From positions 1 through 53,672 of IMG/VR virus record IMGVR_UViG_3300027734_000094: DNA of 53,672 nt, one strand, 5' to 3'. Below, in pieces: positions 1 through 6,735 of the stretch; the stretch's first letter is position 1, and each line of letters starts with the position of its first letter. Source of the stretch: a virus. Position numbers and translations under genes: made by a program. The notes under the pieces were generated by a model. The model had not been told where the DNA came from. It saw only the letters and a list, made by a program, of their open reading frames with translations, and made no database searches.

Positions 1-30
1 TGACTGGTAATAACAAGAAGGAGCAAGACT

Positions 31-915
31 ATGGGCGTTAAGGTTAAATTCGCAAACGCGCACAACGTATTCAAGACAGCACTGGAGGGTGAAGAGCGCT
101 TCGAACGCAACGACCCTTCAAAACTGTATGTAAACCCGCATACGCAGCTACTCATCGACAAGCTGCTTCTGCGCAACCCTGCATGGGAGTTCTGGGCGTC
201 TGACTTCGCCTCTACCGCAACACCGGACAAGCACATCCACTCTCGCTTTGAGGTGATGTCAGACGGCGAAAGGCTGGGCTGGTTTGGTTCCGATAAGAAT
301 TGGAGGTCTAACGAGCCGAGGTACGAGTTCGACTGCGACCGGCTCAAGACGAAGCGTCAGAAGAGCACTACACCGCACACCAAAGACCTCAACAAGGCCG
401 CGAAGACCATCCTCGGGAGTATGTATAACCGGACGCCCGCTGAACGCGCGCGGACGGCTATGAGCGCTGTATCGACAGCGGTAGGCCGGTCACTGTATCA
501 GGCAGAGAGTCGTTACCGTGTAACGCTCGATACGCTGGCACCGTACATGGTGGAGTTTGTAGCAGCGCGCTGGGAGGAGTTTTGTGCAGTGACACTGCCC
601 AAACCAGCAGATGCGGCTCGCGCGGTGCTGCTAGATAGGAAGCAGGCTGCGGCAGATGTCAACACTATCAACGCCCCCTTGGCTGCAAACAAAGGCACAG
701 TGCTTACCGACGCCGGGGCGGCATATGTAGTGTCGAGGATGGGTAACCCAGATGAGGCGCGGATCGTGCGTCTCGACGAGATGAGCGACAAGCTCAAAGG
801 CTCACTGGGCATCCTCAAGTTGTTGGAGCCCAAGCAGTTTGCGACCGGCATTGGTATGCGGGTAGACCCGACGACGTACTACGTGGTGGACGTGGATGAG
901 CAGCAACAGCCTTGA
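31..915 (+). CDS. hypothetical early protein, 294 aa
   Basis: I do not recognise this protein. It begins at an ATG preceded by a strong ribosome binding site (AAGGAG at about 20-25), part of a leader (AAGGAGCAAGAC) resembling that of several other early genes. It is soluble-looking, with no signal peptide or membrane segment. The middle (about residues 105-150) is rich in Lys/Arg and Ala; the C-terminal part (about 195-290) is Ala-rich and probably helical. It is the first gene of the rightward replication block and overlaps the next gene by 20 bp, so the two are probably co-transcribed. Its place at the head of the block suggests an early accessory role; nothing in the sequence gives a biochemical function. 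Confidence 0.8.
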   Translation: MGVKVKFANAHNVFKTALEGEERFERNDPSKLYVNPHTQLLIDKLLLRNPAWEFWASDFASTATPDKHIHSRFEVMSDGERLGWFGSDKNWRSNEPRYEFDCDRLKTKRQKSTTPHTKDLNKAAKTILGSMYNRTPAERARTAMSAVSTAVGRSLYQAESRYRVTLDTLAPYMVEFVAARWEEFCAVTLPKPADAARAVLLDRKQAAADVNTINAPLAANKGTVLTDAGAAYVVSRMGNPDEARIVRLDEMSDKLKGSLGILKLLEPKQFATGIGMRVDPTTYYVVDVDEQQQP

Positions 916-1120
916 GCTCCTGCGTAAGGAGCTAGAGCGCTGGCAAGGCGTAGCCTGCCCGGTCGAGAAGACCGGCAGGCACCCTCGCCTGTGGGTGGAG
1001 TACCGGGGTACAAAGAAGTTCGTGCCCTTCAGCTCCACCCACGTGGGTAAGTACGGACTTATGCAGAAGGTAACGCAGTTACGTCGTGTGCTGCGAGAAA
1101 TAGGAGCTAAACGTGGATAA
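896..1120 (+). CDS. small HicA-like (dsRBD-fold type) phage protein
   Basis: A 74-residue basic protein. The pattern is a helix, then GRHPRLWVEYRGTKKFVPF, then SSTHVGKYGL and a C-terminal helix (TQLRRVLREIG). It recalls the small double-stranded-RNA-binding-like fold of HicA toxins and related phage proteins, which carry a G-x-H turn followed by strands and a terminal helix. The classic HicA Gly-Ser-His active-site turn is replaced by GRHP, so toxin activity is not implied. It overlaps the gene before it by 20 bp and the ribbon-helix-helix gene after it by 8 bp. HicA toxins usually pair with an RHH or HTH antitoxin, and an RHH gene does follow, so a degenerate HicA/HicB-like pair is possible. 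That is inference. Confidence 0.6.
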   Translation: MSSNSLELLRKELERWQGVACPVEKTGRHPRLWVEYRGTKKFVPFSSTHVGKYGLMQKVTQLRRVLREIGAKRG

Positions 1121-1271
1121 AAGATCAAGAGGACGCCCCAGACTCCCCGAGGGCGAGAAGCTGGTGGTTGTGGGAGTGCGCCTGCCGCAGTGGGTGATTG
1201 ACGCCTGCCGTGAGGAGGGCAACCTCTCTACCGTCATCCGCAAAGCGCTGACCGAGCACCTTCGCACTTGA
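1113..1271 (+). CDS. ribbon-helix-helix DNA-binding protein (52 aa)
   Basis: A short gene with a GTG start at 1113 and a good ribosome binding site (AGGAG at 1102-1106, spacing 6 nt). The 52-residue product has a basic arm (KRSRGRPRLPEG), then a strand VVVGVRLPQWV, helix 1 (IDACREEG) and helix 2 (NLSTVIRKALTEHL). This is the canonical MetJ/Arc plan: one strand that pairs in a dimer, a helix, and a second helix starting with an S/T N-cap. The basic N-terminal arm probably adds DNA contacts. Its stop codon lies inside a promoter-like TTGACA whose core is a near-perfect palindrome. RHH dimers commonly bind such sites, so it probably regulates the promoter that begins at its own 3' end. The fold call is strong; the target is inferred. 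Confidence 0.8.
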   Translation: MDKRSRGRPRLPEGEKLVVVGVRLPQWVIDACREEGNLSTVIRKALTEHLRT

Positions 1272-1296
1272 CACTGTCTAATGAGGGGGTAAAACT
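1268..1296 (+). promoter_or_regulatory. promoter-like element with palindromic operator, copy 1
   Basis: TTGACA (1268-1273) is a perfect sigma70-type -35 box. TAAAAC (1290-1295) follows at 16 nt as a weak -10. The -35 sits in TTGACACTGTCTA, an inverted repeat with one mismatch. The block is repeated at 8278 with the same internal spacing (TTGACACTGTC, then AAT, then GGGTAA). It overlaps the stop codon of the ribbon-helix-helix gene and lies just before the VRR-NUC gene. Confidence 0.55.
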
Positions 1297-1320
1297 TCTT
1301 ACATAACCAAGGAGCAAACA

Positions 1321-1638
1321 ATGGCACAGACGCCCGAGAAACGCGTCAAGACCAAGGTCGAGGCCATCCTCAAGAGCGAGGGCGTCTACTACTTCTTCCC
1401 CGCTACGCACGGTTATGGGCGTAGCGGGGTTCCCGACATCGTGGCCTGCGTCAACGGCTGCTTCCTCGCTATCGAGTGCAAGGCAGGGACCAACAAGCCC
1501 ACTGCCCTGCAGGTCCGCGAGATCGAGTCTATCCGCAAGGCGGGCGGTTGTGCCGTCGTGACCAACGAAGAAAACTGGGACGAGGTGCGCGCCCTCGTCC
1601 GCAATCTGAAGGAGAGCAACCATGGACAGGCATTATAG
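1321..1638 (+). CDS. VRR-NUC domain nuclease
   Basis: A 105-residue stand-alone PD-(D/E)XK nuclease of the VRR-NUC type. Visible motifs are the N-terminal helix (EKRVKTKVEAILKSEG), a Gly-rich stretch leading to GVPDIVAC (Asp39), then FLAIECKAG (Glu52, Lys54) and a Gln (about 64) in the next helix. This is the full active-site set. Related phage and FAN1 domains act on branched or flapped DNA, so a role in resolving replication or recombination intermediates is likely. The ATG has an excellent ribosome binding site in the shared leader AAGGAGCAAACA (1309-1320), and the gene follows the promoter-like element at 1268. It overlaps the next gene by 17 bp. Confidence 0.9.
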   Translation: MAQTPEKRVKTKVEAILKSEGVYYFFPATHGYGRSGVPDIVACVNGCFLAIECKAGTNKPTALQVREIESIRKAGGCAVVTNEENWDEVRALVRNLKESNHGQAL

Positions 1639-1816
1639 GACACGTTGTACCGTGCCGATGATAAACCGGCTGACCCGTAAGACCGACTTCGAAATCGTTC
1701 TGTACGGCATACAAGTCCGCGACCTCTGCACGGTACCCAACGAGATCGCTGCGTCGTTAGCACGGCGCTACCCGGACCATATCAGCTCCATATTCTTAGT
1801 TAGGGAAGGAGTGTAG
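1622..1816 (+). CDS. hypothetical small early protein (64 aa)
   Basis: Not recognised. The ATG at 1622 has AAGGAG at 1609-1614, inside the 3' end of the nuclease gene, so the 17-bp overlap and the good ribosome binding site support a real, translationally coupled gene. The product is basic at the N terminus (MDRHYRTR) and ends in a hydrophobic stretch (SSIFLVREGV). No metal-binding or catalytic motif is visible. It belongs to a run of three tiny genes between the nuclease and the DNA polymerase, where phages often keep host-modifying early proteins. Confidence 0.6.
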   Translation: MDRHYRTRCTVPMINRLTRKTDFEIVLYGIQVRDLCTVPNEIAASLARRYPDHISSIFLVREGV

Positions 1817-1820
1817 CAAC

Positions 1821-2012
1821 GTGAGGTTTGGTAACCCCGACAAGTACGGGCTTCCGGATATACCAGTAGGGGAGACTAAGGAGTTCCACTCCCCTACTCG
1901 CGAGCTGCACTCAAGGATCAAGCGCTCTGCGCACAACTACAACGAACGTACTAATATGTACTTCGGTACCCGGATGAAGGACGGCGTACTCTACGTGGTG
2001 AGGATCAGGTAA
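1821..2012 (+). CDS. hypothetical small early protein (63 aa)
   Basis: Not recognised. The GTG start at 1821 is preceded by GGAAGGAG (1804-1811) at about 9 nt. The stop TAA shares a base with the ATG of the next gene (TAATG), which supports both genes. The protein has a motif PDIPVGETKEF near residue 12, then a basic helix (RELHSRIKRSAHNYNER) and a terminal strand (MKDGVLYVVRIR). This arrangement recalls small phage proteins with a helix-strand DNA- or RNA-binding element, but no family assignment is safe. Confidence 0.6.
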   Translation: MRFGNPDKYGLPDIPVGETKEFHSPTRELHSRIKRSAHNYNERTNMYFGTRMKDGVLYVVRIR

Positions 2013-2272
2013 TGGCTACACCTATAACTGAGAACGATATGAAGAATATGGCGGAGGAAGCTCTCAGCGACGTTTTTGATGCCATCAAGAACCGTAGATG
2101 GACAGTCTTCGTGGACTACGACGTGTCAGAGATGCGCTGGCGCATCGCCGAAGTGAAGCCGTGGCATATATTCGGCACCTACGACGCTACAAAGACTATC
2201 CACATCGACAACGCACCTGACGAGCTTGGTGCTTATGCGCAAGCGCTAGAGAGGTTGGAGCAGAGCAAATGA
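2012..2272 (+). CDS. hypothetical early protein (86 aa)
   Basis: Not recognised. It starts at an ATG overlapping the preceding stop by one base, and its end overlaps the DNA polymerase start (ATGA at 2269-2272), so it is locked into the polymerase operon. The product is acidic and mixed alpha/beta: an N-terminal helix (MKNMAEEALSDVFDAIKN), strands RWTVFVDYDV and RWRIAEVKPW, and a C-terminal helix (GAYAQALERLEQ). It may assist the polymerase, but only its position suggests this. Confidence 0.65.
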   Translation: MATPITENDMKNMAEEALSDVFDAIKNRRWTVFVDYDVSEMRWRIAEVKPWHIFGTYDATKTIHIDNAPDELGAYAQALERLEQSK

Positions 2273-4089
2273 GGATTATCACCTACGACTTCGAAACTTT
2301 CTACGACAAGGCGTTCTCCCTGTCGAAGATGACTACGGAAGAATATATCCGTGATGACATCTTTGAGGTGATCGGCGTTTCCGTGAAGGTGAACGACGGC
2401 GAGCCGTGCTGGTGCTCAGGCACTCGCAACCAGATCAGCAGGTTTCTTGAGCAGTTCCCGTGGGATGACGCGCTGGCCGTGGCGCATAACGGTATGTTCG
2501 ACGCTGCCATCCTTAACTGGCACTTCGACATCATCCCCAAGATGCATGCCGATACGCTCTCGATGCTGCGCGCCATCGACGGCCCCGATGCGGGTAACAG
2601 TCTGGCCAAGGCAGCGGAGCGCTACGGGCTGGGCGTGAAGGGTACGGAGGTAGTCAACGCGCTGGGTAAGCGCAGGCTGGACTTCACACCCCAAGAGCTA
2701 GCCAGCTACGGCCTGTACTGCGTCAATGACGTAGAGCTGACCTATAAACTGTTTGCTGCGCTGGCTCCGCTGATGCCGAAGCTGGAGATGCGGCTGATCG
2801 ACCTGACGCTGCGTATGTTCACCGAGCCTAGGCTTGAGCTGGATACGGACGTGCTCACAGCGCACCTCAAGGATGTGCAGGAGAAGAAAGCCAAACTCAT
2901 GGAGGCCGTCGAGGCCGACAAGTCGGTGCTTATGAGCAACCCGCAACTGGCTCGCCTTCTGGGTAGCATGGAGGTCAATCCACCTATGAAGATCAGCCCC
3001 ACGACCGGCAAGCTAACTTACGCCTTCGGTAAGAACGACGAGGGCTTCAAGGCCCTGCTGGAACACCACAATCCGGGGGTGCAGGCGGTTGTCGCTGCCC
3101 GTCTGGGGGTAAAGTCTACCCTTGAGGAGACGCGCACCGAGCGCTTCCTGCGCATCGCCGAGCGTGGGCCTCTCCCTGTCCCGCTACGCTATTATGCAGC
3201 GCACACGGGCCGCTGGGGTGGCGATGACAAGGTGAACCTTCAGAACCTGCCGCGCAAGTCACCGCTCAAGAAAGCTATGAAGGCACCCAAGGGTTATCTG
3301 CTCATCGACTGCGACTCTTCGCAGATCGAAGCGCGCATCCTTGCGTGGCTGGCTGGGCAGGACGACCTCGTAGCTGCATTCGATGCAGGCGAGGATGTCT
3401 ATAAGATCATGGCTAGCGCCATATATGGTGTGCCTATTGAGGAGGTTACTCCCGAGCAGCGGTTCGTGGGCAAGACTACTATCCTAGGTTGCGGCTATGG
3501 CATGGGGCATGTGAAGTTCCGCGCGCAGCTCAAGACGTTCGGTGTGGACATGTACGAGGCAGAGTGCCGCCGCATCATCATGGTGTATCGTCAGACCTAC
3601 CCCAAGATCGTCAAGCTGTGGGAGCAGGCGGGGCGCGCGTTGACCGCACTTATGGACCAGAGGACCGCGCCTATAGGGCGTGAAGGGGTTGTGACCGTGG
3701 ACCTTATGGGTATCCGCCTGCCTAACGGCATGTACCTGCGCTATCCCAACCTGCGCATCGAGGTGAACAAGGCGACGCTCGTGGAGGAAGTTGTCTACGA
3801 CACTAAGAAGGGCCGCGCGACGATCTCTACCCGCATTTACGGTGGCAAAGTCGTCGAGAACATCTGTCAGGCGCTGGCGCGCATCGTGATCGGTGAGCAG
3901 ATGCTCATGGTCGCCCGCAAGTTGCCGGTAGTTATGACCGTACACGATGCCGTGGGTGCGCTGACACCCGAGGGCGAAGCTATCGAGAACCGCAAGTTCG
4001 TCGAAGACTGCATGCGCATCCGCCCCAAGTGGGCGTTGGGCCTGCCGCTTAACTGTGAGAGCAAGATAGGAGCAAACTATGGAACCTAG
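2269..4089 (+). CDS. polA-like: family A DNA polymerase with 3'-5' exonuclease
   Basis: The replicative polymerase, 606 residues. The N-terminal DEDD exonuclease shows YDFETFYD (Asp7, Glu9), AHNGMFDAAI and YCVNDVELTYKLF. The polymerase half shows the template-binding HTGRWGG, motif A LLIDCDSSQIEARI (Asp347; Glu354), motif B around Lys402 (KTTILGCGYGMG) and motif C VHDA (His559, Asp560). The residue matching E. coli Phe762 is Leu406. Motif C reads HDA where most family members have HDE. There is no 5'-3' exonuclease domain, as usual in phage enzymes. It overlaps the genes on both sides (4 and 11 bp). The start is fixed by the ATGA overlap, with GGAG upstream. It should copy the phage genome together with the primase-helicase and SSB encoded downstream. 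Confidence 0.97.
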   Translation: MRIITYDFETFYDKAFSLSKMTTEEYIRDDIFEVIGVSVKVNDGEPCWCSGTRNQISRFLEQFPWDDALAVAHNGMFDAAILNWHFDIIPKMHADTLSMLRAIDGPDAGNSLAKAAERYGLGVKGTEVVNALGKRRLDFTPQELASYGLYCVNDVELTYKLFAALAPLMPKLEMRLIDLTLRMFTEPRLELDTDVLTAHLKDVQEKKAKLMEAVEADKSVLMSNPQLARLLGSMEVNPPMKISPTTGKLTYAFGKNDEGFKALLEHHNPGVQAVVAARLGVKSTLEETRTERFLRIAERGPLPVPLRYYAAHTGRWGGDDKVNLQNLPRKSPLKKAMKAPKGYLLIDCDSSQIEARILAWLAGQDDLVAAFDAGEDVYKIMASAIYGVPIEEVTPEQRFVGKTTILGCGYGMGHVKFRAQLKTFGVDMYEAECRRIIMVYRQTYPKIVKLWEQAGRALTALMDQRTAPIGREGVVTVDLMGIRLPNGMYLRYPNLRIEVNKATLVEEVVYDTKKGRATISTRIYGGKVVENICQALARIVIGEQMLMVARKLPVVMTVHDAVGALTPEGEAIENRKFVEDCMRIRPKWALGLPLNCESKIGANYGT

Positions 4090-4729
4090 TCATACCTATA
4101 AAGAGGCGCTGCGCGGGCGTACACTCTTTGTCGATCCGCGTGGGGGCACCCGTTGCGGGCGCATGATCTGCGCCGAGTGCGGGGAGGTTGGCAGCGTTAA
4201 TTTCACCACCCTTCCGCCCCCGGAAATGCTCGATAAGAAGTTCGTGCAGAAGGGGTGGGAGGTTGATCCCAACACGTGCCCCAGCTGCGTTGTGAAGAAG
4301 AAGACTGCTAAGGCACTAGCTAAGAAGGAGCAGAAGGCCATGAATGCTATTACCACGAACGCGAAGCCTAACGGCACCCTGTCGGATAACCCGGTGCTCA
4401 AGGCAGTGAGTGCGGACACCCACAAGGCTACCGCCAAGATGCACCAGATGCTGGGCACCCACTTCGACGTCGATACCGGGCTTTACGCTGAAGGTTGGAA
4501 CGACGAGCGTGTCTCTAAGGAGAGTGGTATTTCCACTACCCACGTCACCGAGGTGCGCAACATCGCCTACGGCGAGCTCAAGGAGCCTGAGGAAATCACT
4601 CTGCTTCGCAAGGAGATCAAGTCCCTTAACGACCTGATTGGGGAAACCCTGATTGCCGCTCAGAAGGAGGTCAACGCTCTTAACAAGCGCGTGACTGAGC
4701 TCTGCACGAAGCTGGGCATCAAGCAATAA
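4079..4729 (+). CDS. zinc-ribbon and coiled-coil protein, possibly DNA-binding
   Basis: A 216-residue protein of unknown role. Near the N terminus, MICAECGEVG (CxxC, about residues 31-34) pairs with NTCPSCVVKK (CxxC, about 67-70), a likely zinc ribbon. A Lys-rich linker follows. The stretch DERVSKESGISTTHVTEVRNIAYG (about 142-165) looks like a helix-turn-helix. The C-terminal 45 residues (from about EEITLLRKEI) are a heptad-like coiled coil, which suggests an oligomer. The ATG overlaps the polymerase end by 11 bp and carries the shared AGGAGCAAAC leader. Similar zinc plus HTH proteins sit beside the polymerase in other aquatic phages; a replication- or transcription-related role is inferred. 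Confidence 0.8.
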   Translation: MEPSHTYKEALRGRTLFVDPRGGTRCGRMICAECGEVGSVNFTTLPPPEMLDKKFVQKGWEVDPNTCPSCVVKKKTAKALAKKEQKAMNAITTNAKPNGTLSDNPVLKAVSADTHKATAKMHQMLGTHFDVDTGLYAEGWNDERVSKESGISTTHVTEVRNIAYGELKEPEEITLLRKEIKSLNDLIGETLIAAQKEVNALNKRVTELCTKLGIKQ

Positions 4730-4757
4730 ACCGCCAAACTACCAAGGAGCAAACAAT

Positions 4758-5285
4758 ATGGTAAAGTCCCCCAATAAAGCCGCCAAAGTTATGGACGCGC
4801 TTAACGCACACCCTGAACTTGAAAACCACGAGATCGCCAAGAAGGTAGGATGCACTTCTACCTACGTGCGTATGATGCGTCGTAAGATGGTCCATGTGGA
4901 CGAGCCTGTGGAGTCGCTCGACATGAAGGAGGAACCTATGCTGCCGCTTGACCTGAACAATGCTCCTACACAGGAGGAGCTCGACGAAGTGCTGGAAGCA
5001 GCGTCCATCCTCAACCCTACTACTCTCGACGAGGTGCTCAACGAGCGTGGCTCGCGCTATGGCTCGTTCATCAAGCATGCCATTATCACGCAGCGTCTCA
5101 AGGCCGTGATGTCTGACACGCCCAACTGGATCAAGCTCGACGATGATATGGTGGAGTCGCTTGAGATGATCGCCCATAAGATGGGGCGCATCCTGAATGG
5201 TGACCCGTCCTACGCAGATAGCTGGGTGGATATCGCAGGCTACGCTCAACTGGTCGCCGACCGCCTGCAAGGGAAGGAACGCTAG
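4758..5285 (+). CDS. HTH protein with DUF6378-like C-terminal domain
   Basis: A 175-residue protein in two parts. The N-terminal 45 residues form a helix-turn-helix (HPELENHEIAKKVG, then CTSTYVRMMRRKM), followed by an acidic linker. The C-terminal half (about 95-172) matches the DUF6378 pattern common in phages and prophages: ERGSRYGSF, then TPNW, then ESLEMIAHKMGRILNGDP and a DSWVDIAGYA tail, which form an all-helical domain of unknown chemistry. Fusion of this domain to an HTH suggests a DNA-bound regulator or sensor. The start ATG follows the full shared leader AAGGAGCAAACA (4744-4755). Confidence 0.85.
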   Translation: MVKSPNKAAKVMDALNAHPELENHEIAKKVGCTSTYVRMMRRKMVHVDEPVESLDMKEEPMLPLDLNNAPTQEELDEVLEAASILNPTTLDEVLNERGSRYGSFIKHAIITQRLKAVMSDTPNWIKLDDDMVESLEMIAHKMGRILNGDPSYADSWVDIAGYAQLVADRLQGKER

Positions 5286-5286
5286 G

Positions 5287-5421
5287 GTGGGTGAACTCCT
5301 ACTCTATGGCATCACAGCCATTTTCGTGTTCGCAGCAGGGTATGTAACTGGTATGCTGCGTGGCTATATTCACGCCCTCCCCAAGCGGGATGAACGTGGC
5401 CGTTTCGCTAAAAAGGATTAA
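5287..5421 (+). CDS. small single-pass membrane protein (44 aa)
   Basis: I place the start at GTG 5287, just after the preceding stop (5285), because AAGGAA at 5274-5279 is correctly spaced. The 44-residue product starts with VGELLLYGITAIFVFAAGYVTGML, one transmembrane helix of about 20 residues. It ends in a short charged tail (LPKRDERGRFAKKD). Tails with RDERGRF are common on tiny phage early membrane proteins of unknown function. No partner motif is visible. It lies between the DUF6378 gene and the nuclease gene with almost no spacing. Confidence 0.65.
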   Translation: MGELLLYGITAIFVFAAGYVTGMLRGYIHALPKRDERGRFAKKD

Positions 5422-5424
5422 CAA

Positions 5425-6114
5425 GTGACCGCGTGGAGCTACTCTTCGATAAAAATCTTCGAGCAGTGCCCGAAGAAATACTTCCATCTGAAGGTAGCTA
5501 AGGACGTCAAGGACGATCCGGGTGAGGCGGCAGACTACGGTACTGCCGTCCACCTCGCGGCGGAGGAGTTCGTGCGGGATGGCAAGCCCATCCCCGAGAA
5601 GTTTGCCTATGTGCGGCCCATCGTCGAACGGCTGGCCGCGCTGCCGGGTGAGAAGCATGCCGAGCTCAAGCTGGGGCTGGCCAAGACCAAGTCGGGGTTC
5701 ACCCCTTGCGACTTCTTCGATAAGAACGTCTGGTGGCGGGGCATTGCTGACCTGCTGGTTATCGACGGTCACCGCGCATGGTGCGTGGACTATAAGACCG
5801 GGAAGAGCGCTCGTTACGCAGATACCAAACAGTTGGACCTGCTGGCTGGTGCAGTGTTCACGCACTTTCCTGAGGTCGTGAAGATCAAGTCGTCACTCAT
5901 CTACGTGGTTAGCGGAGAGCTGATCCCTAAGACGCACGTCATCACCGAGCGTAGCAATTACCTGTCCGTGTTCGACCCGCAGCTGGACCAGCTGGAGGCG
6001 GCGATGGATAATGGGGTATGGAACCCCAAAACTTCTGGCTTATGTAAGCGACATTGTCCTGTTATGCAGTGTGAGCATAATGGGAGAAATGGATATGGCT
6101 CGCGCCGCTACTGA
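5425..6114 (+). CDS. RecB/Cas4-type PD-(D/E)XK nuclease, likely Fe-S
   Basis: A 229-residue exonuclease-type protein. Motifs in order: WSYSSIKIFEQCPKKY at the N terminus (Cys15), the catalytic-domain His43 (GTAVHLAAEEF), Asp109 (RGIADLLVI), Asp122-x-Lys124 (VDYKTGK) and Gln136. The C terminus has Cys207, Cys211 and Cys216 (GLCKRHCPVMQC). One N-terminal cysteine plus three C-terminal ones is how AddB, Cas4 and phage RecB-like nucleases hold an iron-sulfur cluster. The enzyme should resect DNA ends in recombination-dependent replication or process genome ends. The GTG start at 5425 has AAAGG upstream. The terminal cysteine spacing differs slightly from the usual CxxC. Confidence 0.88.
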   Translation: MTAWSYSSIKIFEQCPKKYFHLKVAKDVKDDPGEAADYGTAVHLAAEEFVRDGKPIPEKFAYVRPIVERLAALPGEKHAELKLGLAKTKSGFTPCDFFDKNVWWRGIADLLVIDGHRAWCVDYKTGKSARYADTKQLDLLAGAVFTHFPEVVKIKSSLIYVVSGELIPKTHVITERSNYLSVFDPQLDQLEAAMDNGVWNPKTSGLCKRHCPVMQCEHNGRNGYGSRRY

Positions 6115-6211
6115 TATCACAGGTAAGCGTTTTGGTAGGTGGGTAGCTTTGTGTTATATTCCGGGCACACGCAGAGAGCGCAAGCGTCCCTATAAACCTA
6201 GGAGGAAGTGA
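6095..6211 (+). CDS. 38-residue protein resembling the start of a phage HNH endonuclease
   Basis: I choose ATG 6095 because GGAGA (6083-6087) is well spaced; upstream in-frame ATGs lie deeper in the nuclease gene. The product begins ATDITGKRFGRWVAL, a well-known opening of phage homing-type HNH endonucleases (a DLTGQRFGRLTVL-like module thought to bind DNA). It stops after only 38 residues with a basic tail (RRERKRPYKPRRK), and no HNH core follows in frame. It is either a remnant of a truncated homing endonuclease or a stand-alone basic peptide. It overlaps the 3' end of the Fe-S nuclease gene by 20 bp. Confidence 0.5.
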   Translation: MARAATDITGKRFGRWVALCYIPGTRRERKRPYKPRRK

Positions 6212-6447
6212 TGTCGGAGCGGTTAGTTCGGCTGAAGGACTCCTTAGACGAGTACCACCAACAACGCGCGGATAAGCACGGCTGGCTGTATATTGTCACC
6301 AACTATGACACTAGCAGGCGCGCTATAATGTATCAGAGGGAGTTGAGGCGGCTCGAAGGCTTTTACGAGGCTAGGTCGCTAGCAACGGGTGTGATATGTA
6401 CGTTGCTGCCCGAGTTCGTCGAGGAAATAGCCGATGCCGAAAAATAG
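6211..6447 (+). CDS. hypothetical early protein (78 aa)
   Basis: Not recognised. A GTG (6208) and an ATG (6211) are both possible; AGGAGG at 6200-6205 is better spaced for the ATG. The protein is helical and charged (VRLKDSLDEYHQQRADKHGW at residues 6-25), then a hydrophobic strand (LYIVTNYD) and a basic helix (IMYQRELRRLEGF). The end overlaps the next gene by 14 bp. No catalytic motif is seen. Confidence 0.6.
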   Translation: MSERLVRLKDSLDEYHQQRADKHGWLYIVTNYDTSRRAIMYQRELRRLEGFYEARSLATGVICTLLPEFVEEIADAEK

Positions 6448-6718
6448 GGACTACCGCGCCGAGTATGATTCATATCAAGGCAAACCCGAGCAGATCAAGA
6501 ATCGCACCGCGCGCAACGCTGCGCGCCGTAAGGCTATGAAGGCGGGCAAGGTGAAGAAGGGCGATGGAAAGGACGTCGCCCACATTGTTGCACTAGACAA
6601 AGGCGGTACGAACAAGCAAGGTGTGCGGATCGAAAGCAAAGCTGCGAACCGCTCGTTCCTCCGCGACAAGAAGGGTAACCTCGTGTCGGAGACCAGCAAG
6701 CGGGAACGCAAGCGGTAA
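6434..6718 (+). CDS. small HNH-like phage protein
   Basis: A 94-residue, very basic protein. The opening RDYRAEYDSYQGKPEQIKNRTARNAAR and the middle GDGKDVAHIVALDKGG, then NRSF, match a common phage family usually annotated as HNH endonuclease-like, where the core reads DVDHxxPLxxGGxN and ends NRSF. Here the first Asp of the DH pair is Ala (VAH), although the His stays, so catalysis is uncertain. It starts at ATG 6434 inside the previous gene and ends 17 bp before the SNF2 helicase gene. A DNA-binding or nicking role is inferred from the family. Confidence 0.7.
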   Translation: MPKNRDYRAEYDSYQGKPEQIKNRTARNAARRKAMKAGKVKKGDGKDVAHIVALDKGGTNKQGVRIESKAANRSFLRDKKGNLVSETSKRERKR

Positions 6719-6735
6719 CCACACAGGAGCAAACC

